The position numbers were made by a program, and so were the translations under genes. A DNA stretch of 64,000 nt from Endomychus coccineus (lineage: Eukaryota; Arthropoda; Insecta; Coleoptera; Endomychidae). This document shows positions 41,935 to 54,047 of the stretch, one piece after another (the stretch's first letter is position 1; every line of letters begins with the position of its first letter). The stretch is from contig CAUEHT010000002.1 in the NCBI GenBank assembly GCA_958510875.1, positions 62,001 through 126,000 of the forward strand. Direction: 5' to 3'. Under the pieces are notes generated by a model, which was not told the origin of the DNA, did no database searches, and saw nothing but the letters and a program-made list of their open reading frames with translations.

Positions 41935-42475
41935 AACAAGATGAATTACCAAATAACTAGCCTTTGAAGAAGTTTTTGGACTCAAAACCTCATGCAGTGC
42001 TACTACCCAATATTTCTATATGGGACTGTCCTAAAATTATTTGTTTGAAGTGATTATTTCAACTGCTCCAAAAAAGGGCTTTGAAACGATGAGAATATTT
42101 CCATAGTGGAATGTCACATCAACATACGGTTTTCGGCATTCGATATATTAGCCCGCTAAACAAAAATTGGTAGACCTAATTCCAATGGCCGGAGGCGGAG
42201 ATATCTCAATTTTATTTTATTGTTCCGGTTTTGTCTCTCAATTTTTGATTTGAAACTTTGTTAGAGCAATTGTCGTCTTAAATTGAAGGTAATACGTTAA
42301 TCTGACTACAAAAAGCCCCTTGAGATCCGTTGGATATCTTATATAATTGCGTCGCTTAAAAAAAGACCACATTATAACTGTCAGAAGAGAAATAGCGTAT
42401 AATCGTATATAGGAGAACGCATACGCGGTGCTAGTAATAGAACCAAAATTCAAACGGCAGTGCTAGATAATTTCC
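41935..42475. repeat. Diverged copy of the 43.4-44.56-kb foldback arm
   Basis: Shares AACTAGCCTTTGAAGA, CAAAACCTC..GCAG, and at its right end CGTATATA..GAACGCATA.CGCGGTG with AATTCAAACGGCAGTGCTAG, in the same order as 43,440-43,815. No gene. Confidence 0.6.
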
Positions 42476-42839
42476 TAAGCTCCATTAATCAAAATCGGTA
42501 AGTGCAGCTACATTTCTTTTGAGTCTGTCGTAGTGAGGGAGGTGATAATATGAACAGATGTTAATAAGTCGCTATTCATTACTTGGACCTTATAAACTCT
42601 AAACACTTTATTTGTAACAGTTCTTCAATAACAAACTCACAGTGGTACATTTTTGAATTGTATGTGCAATTAGCGTTCATATGCATTTCCCCGCCCGACA
42701 AAGTTTCGTCAGATACACTAGGGAGATGTAGTAACCCTTTCTCAATAATCTTGAAAGAAGGGTTAAATTTGTTATCAGAACAGTAAATTTTGGGAAACTG
42801 GGATTTACCGGAATTATAAAATAGGATCGAAGTTATTAA

Positions 42840-43335
42840 GATAATCAAATTTTATTTCCTTCGTCTTTTAATAATACAGGAGGAGAAGACCATATCTCCT
42901 GGTCCATTACCTACACCCTCACATTCCTCGAATTTCGACACCCAACCCTGTAATTTTGTTTTCTTCTGATTGTCTGATTCCAATTAGACACCAGCTTTTA
43001 GTTGTTTTTTAAGGTAATTCTCAACAACTCGCTTTTTGAGATCGAGTTCAACGTTCATCCTACAAATGAGTATATATGAACCGCAGCGAGATTATGGTGG
43101 ATTATAATATCGGAAAATGCGCTGATTATAAAACTCAATATTTTTTGCAAATATGCGAATTTCAATGTTTAAATGGTAATTCATTGCAAAATGTTTCCTA
43201 TTCTTGCTATTATCAAGAAACGGTGAGTCTTAAATAAAAAATCTTGAATCGAATTAGAGGTATTAATGATACTCATCTTTCAAGATTACTTACTACCTTC
43301 AATTTGTTATTAACAAATTAATGTTTCAACTAACA
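42840..43335 (+). repeat. Interspersed repeat, copy 2
   Basis: Same orientation as 13,600-14,115, roughly 80% similar by eye. The two copies lie on either side of the Polinton. Confidence 0.7.
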
Positions 43336-43429
43336 ATTTTTCTTTCTAAGAAGCTAACATCTAGTTAGAAGATAGTAGCTGAAGCATGTTGAGAAATATC
43401 AAATTGATTGTACTTTTTTATTGTTTGGC

Positions 43430-44560
43430 TAATTTGCATATTGAGCTATCATTTAACAATTGAAAGAAACATGAGTTGCAAATAACTAGCCTTTGAAGAG
43501 GTTTTCTGAATCAAAACCTCCTGCAGGGCCTAGATATAAATAATAACAATCATTTCTATATGGTTCTGCACAAAAATTATGTATTCACTGAATTGCTTCA
43601 GGAGCAACCAATGACTCAAATCGAAAGCAATACGTCAATCCAACTATAAACAAAAATCCTATAAAATACGTAGGATATTTCATATGTTTGCATCACTCAA
43701 AAAAGACCAGATTATCGCGGCCAGAAAAAAAATATCCTACACTCGTATATACGGGAACGCATAACGCGGTGCGAGCGATAGATACAAAATTCGAACGGCA
43801 GTGCTAGAGGGGAGATTGCATATGAATGTAGAGTGAACATAAAATTTCTGTTAAAAGAGTACCACTTCAAGCTCATGAAATGCACGTGGTGAAATAGGGT
43901 TTTGTCCAAATCTGTTCATATCATTATTCCCCTCCTTTCCTACAAAGAACTCAAGAGAAATGTACCTGCACATACCGTTCTTGATACATGAGGTTCAGTA
44001 AAATAAACCTTCACTTCTTCCATTCGAATTTTGAATATGTCGCTCTTACCGCTCATGCGTTTCCATATATACGCTACTGTTCGTCGGGCGATGATAAACT
44101 GACCTTTCTAAAAGTGACGCAAACATATGAAATATCTAACGTATTTTGTGAATCTTTCATCGTTAACAACGTATTACCTTCGATTCGACTCAAGTTTTGC
44201 TCCACAAAATTTATATAAACAATTGTGAGAAGACCGAAGCGACACAGGAAAAACAGATATTTCAGCTTCCGACTATCGCATTTAGGTCTTCTTAGGCGTG
44301 AAATTTTCATTTTGCGCCAATATATTGTTCGGAGACCACTTGTTAATACAACATTTTACTACGGAGATATTCTTTTTGTTCATGTAGCTCTTTTTAAACA
44401 ATTTCTTTTTTTTCATAATTTTTATGCAGGACGATATATAATTGATATGTATTATCCATATTCAGCCATTGCAGGAGGTTTTGAGTGATTAAATCTTTCC
44501 AAACACTAGTTATTTTGAGTTTTTGATTACTAGCTCAATATGCAATATATCCGAACAATA
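43430..44560. mobile_element. Foldback DNA element, about 1.1 kb
   Basis: The left arm (TTGCATATTGAGCTATC ... CAAAACCTCCTGCAGG ... CGTATATACGGGAACGCATAACG) is complementary to the right arm (CGTTTCCATATATACG near 44,055, TGCAGGAGGTTTTGAGTG near 44,472, AGCTCAATATGCAAT near 44,531). Short ORFs inside are not shared between copies. Non-autonomous. Confidence 0.65.
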
Positions 44561-45839
44561 ATAGAGATACAACTTCTGTGATGAAAACTCAATATTTTTC
44601 AGCTATTATCTGTAATAGGTATTACTTCCTGTGGGATAAATTGTTAAACAAAACGTTAATTCGTTGATAACAAATCAACGAAAGAATTGTAAAGATTGTG
44701 ATTGATCTTAGAAGACCCGCTTTTTGAATACCTCCGAATCGAATCAGATTTTTCAATTTACAACATAGCGTTCCTTGATAATGGCAGAAACATTTTTTTT
44801 TGCAATATGTCATTGCTTAAACAATGAAGTTGGCAGATTTGGAAAAAATATATTGAGAGCTTTATCATAAAAAGTGCATTCTTTACATTATGAATTTCGC
44901 TCTTGTCCTTTAGAATAAAAAAAAACAAATTACGATTCTTTCAATACTAGCCCAAGTAGATAAGTGCCGAGGAAGCACACCCAAACCATGATTTTGTATC
45001 CGAAAAACCTATTCCTGTGAATTTTACTCTACTTTTGCAAAAAGTCGCATCACGTCTTCCCATTTTTAACATTATGATTCGACTATGCACTAACATATGG
45101 ACCGTTATGTTCGAGTGTTACAAATGAAGCGCAACTAGCATAAGCCGAATGTCTACAGTGACAATACATATAGTCCTCACTACGCCAACCAAGAGGTCGG
45201 CGGAATGTAAAGACTCACTCGGACGAGATAACATCACATAATACTACCTTTGAATAATATCAGCCTTCAATGTAAAGTACTACAAATTAAAATATCAAGG
45301 ATATACCACATTAAGAATTGAATTATTTAAAAATACTAGATATGTATTGAATATTTAGGTGCATTATAATTTTTGAACGAATGAAAATTATGAAGAATAT
45401 TCACAGGTTGTGTTACCATAAATATTCTTCGAATAGTATGATACTTATACTGTCATTAAATTTGTTGGCTTGTGAAAGGTAAATCATTGTTGGTACTTAT
45501 TGCATATCTTTAATATTATCTTAGACATTGATGACATTTTATCATTTCACGAACGTCACATACTCATAGAGATAATGCGAACATCACCTTTCTTCCGACG
45601 TTGCCTTCTAGCGGAGGCGGCAGCGTAACGTATGTGATGCAAAAATAAGATTTATATAATCGGAGGCGACAAAGTGCCCTCCCTATAAGTTTTGTGCAAC
45701 ACCAACGTCAGCGGTATTTACCGGAACTAAAAATCTCTTTTGTGGGTATAGAGACTACTTTGTGGCTTCCGACAAAAATTTCGGTTTAGGGCTCTGGAAG
45801 GCCTACTGAGGCCAGAGACAATGAAAACATGCGAAAACG
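44561..45839. other. Intergenic sequence, nothing recognised
   Basis: AT-rich to about 45,540, then a less AT-rich stretch (45,550-45,840) containing GGCGGCAGCGTAACG and GGAAGGCCTACTGAGGCC. No open frame of note, no tRNA, no element ends found. Confidence 0.5.
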
Positions 45840-45889
45840 TTGTCGCCTCCGAAGTCGGATGTGAGAATATCATATATGAAGTGTCAACG

Positions 45890-46275
45890 TACCTGTATAC
45901 CGTTTTCCTCTCATAGAGCTGGCTTACCAGATTACCACTTATTAAAGTTACACCCCATAAATTGTACAAATATAAAAGATTGTAGCTGTGCAAACAATAT
46001 AAAGTTAGTTAATAATACCAAATATCTAGGTATAATAGTTGATTCCTTTATGAAATGGGATATTCATATCTCCAATTTAATTAAAAAAATTAGAAAATTA
46101 TTTTGTATGTTCAGACAATTACGAAATTTTCTAAATGTATTTTTACTCAGAATAGTATATTTTGCTCTTGCCCAATCTATTATGCAATATGGCATAATAG
46201 GCTGAGGAGGTGCATATAATACTACGTTGAATCAATCCACTTTTCAGAACCCAAAATAAACTACTAAAAATAATG
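45890..46275 (+). pseudogene. Jockey-like non-LTR reverse transcriptase fragment
   Basis: About 100 codons with the end-of-RT signature (NTKYLGIIVDSFMKWDIHI, then LRNFLNVFLLRIVYFALAQ, SIMQYGIIG), followed by a stop where the family has Trp (G-stop-GGAY) and another soon after. Both ends are truncated and no poly(A) end is seen. Confidence 0.75.
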
Positions 46276-46329
46276 TACAACATGCATTGGCGCTACACAA
46301 CTGAACAACTTCATAGCAGATGTGCAGAT

Positions 46330-47060
46330 GTTGCCATCAAGTGACAGCTGTCATGGCGGACCTAAGGTACAGATTGCTCCGTGCAGATGTCGCCACCAAG
46401 TGACAGCTGTCATGGCGGACCTAAGGTACAGATTGCTTCGTGCAGATGGCGCCACCAAGTGACAGCTGTCATGGACAGCTGTCATGGCGGACCAAAGGTA
46501 CAGGCTGCTTCATGGAGATGTCACCACCACGTGGCAGCTGTAATGGCCGACCAAAGGTACAGGCTGCTTCATGGAGATGTTACCACCACGTGACAGCTGT
46601 CATGGCGGGCTAGAGATACAGGTTGCTTCGTGTAAGTGTCACCACCACGTGACAGCTTTCATGGCGGTCTTAAGGTACAGGCTGATTCGTGTAGGTGTCA
46701 CCACCACGTGACAGCTGTCATGTGATTGGTTTTTTGTGAAGAGTATACAGGGTGCTTATAAAAAGTGTGTCACATGTACAGCCTGCCTCGTGCAGATGTC
46801 GCCACCACGTGACAGCTGTCATGACGGGCCAAAGGTACAGACTGCTTCGTTGTGGTGTCGCCACCACGTGACAGCTGTCATAAGATTGGTCGTTGGTACA
46901 GACTGCTTCGTGTAGGTGGCGCCACCAGTTCGGCTTGTCCGAGTCGTGCGAATCCAAGATAACAGGCTGCTATCACAGGGCAGACGTGTGACGTCACAGC
47001 ATGAAGGTACAGACTGCTTCGTGGAGGTGTCGCCACCAGTTCGACTCATGCGACTCGTAC
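46330..47060. repeat. CAGCTG minisatellite of Polinton copy C (left array)
   Basis: Units of about 58 bp: CAAGTGACAGCTGTCATGG, CGGACCTAAGGTACAG, TTGCTTCGTGCAGATG. More diverged than the arrays in the complete element. Includes GTATACAGGGTGCTTATAAAAAGTG at 46,740. Confidence 0.9.
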
Positions 47061-47084
47061 GGTTTTGAAATCACATGATCTGTC

Positions 47085-47345
47085 ACGCGGTGAGATATGG
47101 TGTCTGTCACTTCGACGGTGTGTCTGTCACAAGATGTCATGGTGGCTACCACGTACCATAGAGCTGAAGGTTATAGAGCTAACCCAACTCAAAACCATAG
47201 AGCATCATGGTGATGGAAAGAGTTGTCATGGTGTCTGTCACGTGAGGTCTTCATCGAGGTGTCATGTCGCGTCTTGGAAGGTGTGACGTGGTGGATCCAT
47301 GCATCTGTGTCGCGAACTGTCATGGCAGATCTATGAATGACAACC
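47085..47345 (+). repeat. CACCATAGAGC-type block, copy 1
   Basis: About 260 bp (ACCATAGAGCTGAAGGTTAT, AGAGCATCATGGTG, GTGAGGTCTTCATCGAGG). Also at 49,690-49,975 and, more diverged, 56,041-56,285. Not present in the complete Polinton. Confidence 0.8.
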
Positions 47346-47404
47346 ATAGCTTTATAGGTATCAAATGAAAAGTCTTGATATGCAGAATGTTAATTTTATT
47401 GAAT

Positions 47405-47610
47405 TGAAGATCCTGCGATCATAGTTTACGAACGATGATGACGTCACGGGAGGCATTCATTGTTTCAATCCGGCGACCATAGTTTACGAACGATGATGAC
47501 GTCACTGCTTCGAACCGATGACAGTAACTGATTCAATCTGGTGAACATAGTTCACGAACGATGATGACGTCATCATCGTTCACGAACTATGATGGTCAGA
47601 TGAGGAATGA
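47405..47610. repeat. TGACGTCA-centred palindromic repeats (cluster 4)
   Basis: Two units, then the 46-bp palindrome at 47,546-47,591; near-identical to cluster 5 at 49,995-50,200. Confidence 0.9.
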
Positions 47611-47734
47611 AATGCAAGTAATAATAATGATATCTACTCATTATTCATCACACTGTAAAATTGAAGTTATAAGACTGTTGAATACATTAGGTGTAAAAGT
47701 GAATAGGTAGTACATTCATGCACATGTTTTATCT

Positions 47735-47940
47735 CGTGATTCATCACTCCGGCACGTGCTTCAACATTAAGACACGTGTTCAGTCACATGTTCAGACACG
47801 TGATACAATAATCAGACACGTGTTAAGCACGTGCTTCAACATTCAGACACATGCTCTACTCAGACATGTGTTCAGACACATGCTCCAATACTCAGACACG
47901 ATTTTAGCACGTGCTTCAACATTCATACCTATTTAACACG
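47735..47940. repeat. Degenerate CACGTG minisatellite before ATPase copy C
   Basis: GACACGTGTT- and AGCACGTGCTTCAACATT-type units with many changes. Same position relative to the ATPase start as 26,640-26,885. Confidence 0.75.
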
Positions 47941-48054
47941 TATTTGATACCTGATTATGAGAGAAGCGTAGAAGTACCTAACCGCGTGATCGGACATACA
48001 CATTTACACAATATAACATCATCAACTAGTATATAAACAAATGCTCATTAACAT

Positions 48055-48430
48055 ATGTTTCACTATGATTTCGATGCTCCTCTAGACAACATGAAGATTG
48101 TTAAGCAAAAAGACTCGTTGAATATTATGAATTTAGGACAATCACAACGTCACAGCTCTTTGCTGCCAAATACTTTACGAACAATAATCTGTGGTCCAAG
48201 TAATTGTGGGAACACAAATGTGATGCAATCTCTATTGTTAGATGCAAACGGTCTGAAATTTGAAAACGTGTACATATATTCAAAGTCTTCACACCAACCA
48301 AAATACCAGTTACTAAAGGAGACATTGAAGAAAATTGAGGGGCTTGGATATTTTCCTTGTACCGAAAGTGATGAGGTCATAGACCCCACAGAAGCGAGGC
48401 CTAATTGAATCATAATATTCGATGACGTGA
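48055..48430 (+). pseudogene. Polinton packaging ATPase, copy C (5' half only)
   Basis: Open from MFHYDFDAP to ...PTEARPN, then a TGA. Walker A reads GPSNCGNT, with the essential Lys replaced by Asn. Alignment to copy B continues through GATGACGTGA and stops at about 48,430, where spacer sequence begins, so Walker B and the C-terminus are lost. Six residues (SSNENVE region) are also missing near the start. Confidence 0.85.
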
Positions 48431-48459
48431 AGTTAGTAGATGAACAGGACTACTCCTGC

Positions 48460-48610
48460 GACAAGATATCCGGTCTAGCTGTCGATGTGCATCCGGTGTG
48501 AGCTCGTCCTTATCAGTTTCGAAAGGATGTAGGTGATAAGGATTTTATTTGTAAAGAGTATACAGGGTGTGTATAAAAAGTGTGTCACATGTACAGAGTC
48601 ACGTGACTAT
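48460..48610 (+). repeat. Spacer shared by Polinton junctions, copy C
   Basis: GATATCCGGTCTAGCTGTCG, GATGTAGGTGATAAGG, ACAGGGTGTGTATAAAAAGTG; same orientation as 25,061-25,260, with a 25-bp deletion. It follows the broken ATPase directly, marking a deletion junction. Confidence 0.8.
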
Positions 48611-49500
48611 CACATGACACCTGTCATGGCGACCATAAGGTACAGCTGTCATGGCGACCATAAGGTCCAGCTGTCATGGCGACCATAAGATACTGCTGTC
48701 ATGGCGACCATAAGGTCCAGCTGTCATGGCGACCATAAGGTTCAGCTGTCATGGCGACCATAAGTTACAGCTGTCATGGTGGATCTAAAGTACAGATTGC
48801 TTCGTGGAGATGGCGCCACCAAGTGACAGCTGTCATGGCGGCCCTAAGTTACAGGCTGCTTCGTGTAGGTGTCACCACCACGTGACAGCTGTCATGGCGG
48901 ACCTAAGGTACAGAATGCTTCGTGCAGATGTCGCAACCACATGAAAGCTGTCATGACGGACCCAAGGTACAGACTGCTTTGTGGAGGGTGCTCCGCCACC
49001 TCTAGGAAACAATCTCTACCTTTGGTCCAAAGGTACAGGCTGCTTCATGAAGATGTCATCACCACGTGACAGCTGTCATCGAAGGTACAGACTGCTTCGT
49101 GGCGATGGCACCACCAAGTGACAGCTGTCATGGCGGACCTAAGGTACAGATTGCTTCGTGAAGATATTACCACCACGTGACAGCTGTCATGGCGACCCTG
49201 AGGTACAGGCTGCTTCGTAGAGGTGTCACCACAACGTGACAGCTGTCATGGCGGACCAAAGGTACAGGTTCCTTCGTGTAGGTGTCACCACCACGTGACA
49301 GCTGTCATGGTGGGCTTAAGGTACAGGCTGCTTCGTGTAGGTGTCACCACCACATGACAGGTGTCATGGTGAGTTAATGGTACCGGCTGCTTCGTGTAGG
49401 TGTCACGTGACAGATGTCATGGCGGACCGAAGGTACAGGCTACTTCGTGTAGGTGTCACCACCACGTGACAGCGGTCATCGAAGTTACAGGCTGCTTCGT
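48611..49500. repeat. CAGCTG minisatellite of Polinton copy C (right array)
   Basis: 25-bp units (48,620-48,780), then units of about 59 bp, in the same order as 25,261-26,400. The ORFs across it are repeat artefacts. Confidence 0.9.
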
Positions 49501-49689
49501 GTAGGTGGCGCCACCAGTTCAGCTCGTCCGACTCGTGCGAATCCAAGATGACAGGCTGCTATCACAGGGCAGACGTGTGACGTCACAGCATAAAGGTACA
49601 GACTGCTTCGTGGAGGTGTCGCCACCAGTTCGACTCGTTCGACTCATGCGACTCGTACGGTTTTGAAATCACATAATCTGTCACGCGGT

Positions 49690-49975
49690 GAGCTATGGTG
49701 TCTGTCACTTCGACGGAGTGTCTGTCACAAGGTGTCATGGTGGCTATCACGTACCATAGAGCTGAAGGTTATAGAGCTAACCTAACTCAAAACCATAGGG
49801 CATCATGGTGGTGGAAAGAGTTGTCATGGTGTCTGTCACGTGAGGTCTTCATCGAGGTGTCATGTCGCGTCTTGGAGGGTGTGACGTGGTGGATCCATGA
49901 AGCATCTGTCACGCGAACTGTCATGACGGATCTATGAATGTCAACCATAGCTTCATAGGTATCGACTGAAAAGTC
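49690..49975 (+). repeat. CACCATAGAGC-type block, copy 2
   Basis: Near-identical to 47,085-47,345 and followed by the same ATTGAATTGAAGATCC and cluster of TGACGTCA repeats, so about 1 kb is duplicated within copy C. Confidence 0.8.
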
Positions 49976-49994
49976 TTGATATGCAGAATGTTAA

Positions 49995-50200
49995 TTTTAT
50001 TGAATTGAAGATCCTTCGATCATAGTTTACCAACGATGATGACGTCACGGGAGGCATTCATTGTTCCAATCCGGCGACCATAGTTTACGAACGATGATGA
50101 CGTCACTGCTTCGAACCGATGACAGTAACTGATTCAATCCGGCGACCATAGTTCACGAACGATGATGACGTCATCATCGTTCACGAACTATGATGGTCAG
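49995..50200. repeat. TGACGTCA-centred palindromic repeats (cluster 5)
   Basis: The 46-bp palindrome is at 50,147-50,192. It lies just before the membrane-protein gene of copy C, as cluster 2 does in the complete element. Confidence 0.9.
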
Positions 50201-50299
50201 ATGAGGAATGAAATGCGAGTAATAATAATGATACTCTATGAGTAGATGTGAATAGTTGGAGGTTATGATAAAGATATCCAATAAGTTTGTAAATGTGTC

Positions 50300-50955
50300 A
50301 TTATGCATATATCTTTCGAAGAATACACACGTATACTTTGAAAATTTGTGGAGAAAGTTCATGAACTAAGAAGAGACTTGAATTTTTACGAAGATAAAAT
50401 AAAAGTTATAAGACTGTTGAATACATTTACAAGTGCAAAAAGTGAAGATAATGATGGGAGTGGAGATGTTAAAAACAAATTTCGTGATTCTAACCACAAT
50501 TCTGAATGGTATTCTATACGCGAACGTTCCCCAACACGTTGAGCGCATTTATATTTGTCTGAAGGATGTTGCAACCGATGGTGGTGGGGGGTGTAACCGT
50601 ACAGAATGGATTCCGATGAATTTTAGAAAAATCAACGATAATCAATTAGAGGTTTCCGCATTCAACATTCCTCAAGATAATCGTACCACCATACATTATA
50701 AACTTAAACTTTTATTCTTTGACCGGAGTGAGGGAGATATGGCTGAATGGCAATTGCTCCAACAATCATCATGTTTACCACATGTCATACAAAAGACAAT
50801 ATCAACACCATCCACACGTACATCATCCTCACTAGACGAAGAAATTTCTAAAATTTTCGCAATTTTGTTGCAATTTTATCTTCTTTATCAGTACTAATGT
50901 TGAAAATGTTTGTTAAATATGTAAAGAAGGCTATTTACCATGTAAATAAATGATT
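50300..50955 (+). pseudogene. Two-frame membrane-protein gene, copy C
   Basis: Frame 1 runs to a TGA at 50,540-50,542 (SIRERSPTR-stop); frame 2 (50,433-50,897) gives NVPQHVERIYICLKDVATDG ... NRTEWIPMNFRK and ends early (AILLQFYLLYQY-stop) through a small indel, losing the membrane helix that copy B keeps. The first Met of frame 1 in copy B is followed here by an early stop (TGCATATATCTTTCGAAGAATACAC with a shifted continuation). Overlap of the two frames is preserved in position. Confidence 0.6.
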
Positions 50956-50994
50956 GTATGAAGATATAAGTGTTTTGATAAAACAAAAGGAATG

Positions 50995-51958
50995 ATAATT
51001 ATAATAATATATTGACATTATCATTTGCTAGTTCATTAGCTTTATTTTTGTGATTGATAACACATTCTATCAATGACTCGATGTTGATATCACTAATCAA
51101 TTGTTCACCCCCTCTTCTTCTGCGGCATGAATAATATTTCCTCTTGCATACCATTTCAAATCGCGGCGGAAATTCTGTTTCACTTCGTTACCAATATCGA
51201 TAGCATGAGATATGTTAGACCATTTACATATTAATCGCATTCCTCGATTTTGTAATTTTCTGTCGGCATCACGCCAACCATCCTCCTGTCGACACATTAG
51301 GTACCATTCTGGTCTCATATCATTCGATTTTCGATATAATCCTAAATAATATATATTATATAAATTTTATTATAAAAAACAAAGTAATTACCTAAATTTC
51401 GTCTCTTTCCGAAATTTATAGGAGGTGGAACAATAATTGGTGCAATGTTATTCCGTAAGGTGATAACATTCATTTGAATTTGTTGAGATAAGCATTGAGA
51501 TCGTTCTTTCGCAAGACATTCACGTTTCTCAGCTCTTTGACGTTCTTGTTGTTCATAGAATTTCTCGTACTCACAATATTTCATCATAATAAATTTCATT
51601 AACGAAAACAGTTCACGTAACTCGATGACTTTAGGAGTTCGCATTTGCATCAATAATGATTCGAAATCAATAGCATCTAGAACATAATATTTCTTTCGTG
51701 CATCAGTCTTATCACAAATCTTGTTATAACACCCTTTTTAGCATGATATTTTTTGCCGCGATAACTTAACCAATTCAATAGATCTTCATTCATCAGAACG
51801 CGTTGGTTTAGTTGAATATTCCAAAATAAATAGTTTCTTTTATCGTTTCTTATATCGATCCCGAATTTTAGAAACACTTCATTAACTGTTAACTTAATAA
51901 AATTGTTGGTGGACCATGTAGCCACATTTGAATCACGAACGCACGCTGCTAAATTCAT
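50995..51958 (-). pseudogene. MSV199-DUF3627 gene, copy C
   Basis: Homologous to 34,396-35,393 on the other strand. A deletion of about 40 bp near 51,718 shifts the frame after GVITRF. The 50-bp intron (51,343-51,392) is conserved with its GT and AG. A 1-bp loss near 51,108 truncates exon 2 (AEEEGVNN). The residues before each break are close to copy B. Confidence 0.8.
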
Positions 51959-52294
51959 TTTTATAACTGAACATTTTCTGAAATGATTCTCTCTTACATA
52001 CGTGAGAACGTGAACTTGAATAGTGAGGGTGGGGGGTAACTCTCCGTTTTGATGTCATTGCAAACGTTGATAACTGACTGATAACGTCACTAGTTGTTTC
52101 AATTTGTTTCATTTCCAGCAACCGACTACCATAGTTTACAAACTATGATCGTCGGATGTTTTCATCACCACCTACCGTTTGAGAAATAAAATATCAAATA
52201 TAATAATAATAATAACATTTATTGGGAAAGATACATTTTGATAGTACATCATTTAGAACTAAAATTATGACATTATGATTCATCACCTGGTTCT

Positions 52295-53496
52295 TCACAC
52301 CAAATTCCGAACTCATCCTGTAATCGGAGAATACTCCATTATACGATCGTTAATGATGATGCAATAAGCCCTGATGTTTTTGGTGAAATTCAGGGAACTT
52401 TCCATCTCTAGTTTGACGTCAACTGTTATGACTTTATAGCATCGTTTTGTTTTGAACAGTCAATCACAAGAATTGCTCTATTCTTGAATGCTATATAATC
52501 TAACATGGGCTCACTTATTATTATATTTGAAAATGATTTCTGGAAATCATAGTACATCTGGTATGCTTCCACGTATTGCTGGTCGGTGAAATTCAATTTC
52601 ATTGCTTCATATGGATAACACTCTGAATTCAAGTATAATTTTACATTCAGCAAGTTTATATTATCGAAATATGCACTGTGCTTAACAGGACTATTTTTTC
52701 GATCAGTTTGGAAAGCTAGAATCACATATCTAGGACGTTCCAAATTCATTGATGTTTTAACAGCTCAAATGTCACGAGTGCTCTCCTTCATCAACGGATT
52801 TTCATGCAGATCCCAACTACGGAATGGAATCAAAATAGGCTTCTCAGCACTCAAATTCCCCAACATTTGAAATTTAACTTGATCACTTGGAAACACATGT
52901 CGCACTTTCAATGCTATCGTCTTCACATTTATTTTAGCCGTTTTCGTGCCTGTGCTATTAGTATAGCAATCGTTATCGGTTCGAGACCTTATCAAGCGCA
53001 GCTTATGTTTTCCACTCAAAACTTTGTTATAGTCAATGAATAGGCCTAGTAGAAAATTCAACGGTATCCATAAATTGATTTTATTATTGTAGACTGAACT
53101 CAATGCATCCTTAAATGACCATCCAGAAATAGCTAGAGGTATAGATTCATGTTTGGCATATGTTAGATAAGCTCTGATGGTGCTGACAATACCAGGATCA
53201 CGTACTTTGTCTATCTCTTTTCCATTCAATTCATAACTGATATATTCGAAGAGAAACGCTCCGAAATTATTCGTTAGTTTACATTCACCATCACCACTTG
53301 CTACTGGCTGGAATTCTGCCTCGATGAATAAAGCAGACGGGGCCAAATCTACCAACACATCTTGTTGATTGATTAATATCTCAATTTCATCGCTGTTGCC
53401 AGAAGATGTTGTGTGGGGATAGTAGGTATGAGTTTCTTCTCGAATGATGTCTTCATTGAGGTTTGGCTCGTTGAATATTTGAAGTTCTTCCGACAT
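52295..53496 (-). pseudogene. Polinton major capsid protein, copy C
   Basis: It starts MSEELQIFNEP at 53,496. A nonsense codon (TGG to TGA, after RDI) lies at about 52,763, and a 1-bp deletion at about 52,426 shifts the last 40 codons. Length is 1,202 nt against 1,203 in the other copies. Remaining sequence is close to copy B. Confidence 0.88.
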
Positions 53497-53632
53497 TGTA
53501 ACCAAGGGACTTCAAAAAATTGATATTTTCCAATGATAGTGATGTAGAAGCAACCTTCTCCCTTGAACTCGTTGTAGATAATAACTGATGACCACTATGG
53601 GTATGTCTTTTATTGCTGAAATCCAAACCCAT
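53453..53632 (-). CDS. Small overlapping ORF before capsid, copy C (59 aa)
   Basis: MGLDFSNKRHTHSGHQLLST ... NINFLKSLGYNVGRTSN. Same length and frame as copy B, with a handful of amino-acid changes, and no stop or frameshift, although the adjoining capsid and minor capsid genes are broken. Confidence 0.5.
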   Translation of the reverse strand: MGLDFSNKRHTHSGHQLLSTTSSREKVASTSLSLENINFLKSLGYNVGRTSNIQRAKPQ

Positions 53633-53718
53633 GTTCTCAAGTGATGGCTACTGCAACAACAACCTTCTCAGATGAATTCTTTTCATATAGTGAGTGGTGG
53701 TGAGTATTGGATTATTAT

Positions 53719-54047
53719 TTATTTTTGGAAGCCATAATCCCTAGCGGTCTTTTTCAACTCCAACCGTATAATAATTTCTTCTCCACGAAAATTTACCCGT
53801 TTCCAATTCTGATTTAAAATATTCAGTGTGATGTTATCGAAGGACGTCTTGCTGATGACCGGTAGATAAATAAGATTCTTCGGCTCTATATCAATGGAAA
53901 ACCCAGGTGGTACAAGAGGTGAGAACTCATATATCGTATGAGCTATCTTATTGTTATAATATGCTCCTGCGGTTAAGTTACACTCCACTCTAATAGTTTG
54001 AACTTTGATTATGTTTATAGGTCGATCAGATACGTGTAGTTCACGAG
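53719..54047 (-). pseudogene. Polinton minor capsid protein, copy C (5' truncated)
   Basis: The last 110 or so codons match copy B from TSRELHVSDRP onward to the stop at 53,719. At 54,046 the sequence changes abruptly to a Polinton terminus, so the N-terminal half is gone. Any longer ORF running into the TIR sequence is accidental. Confidence 0.85.

Noticed and set aside
50433..50542. Classical -1 slippery heptamer (TTAAAAAC) explaining the two-frame gene
   Set aside because: The needed change is +1, and the heptamer is not in the right register.
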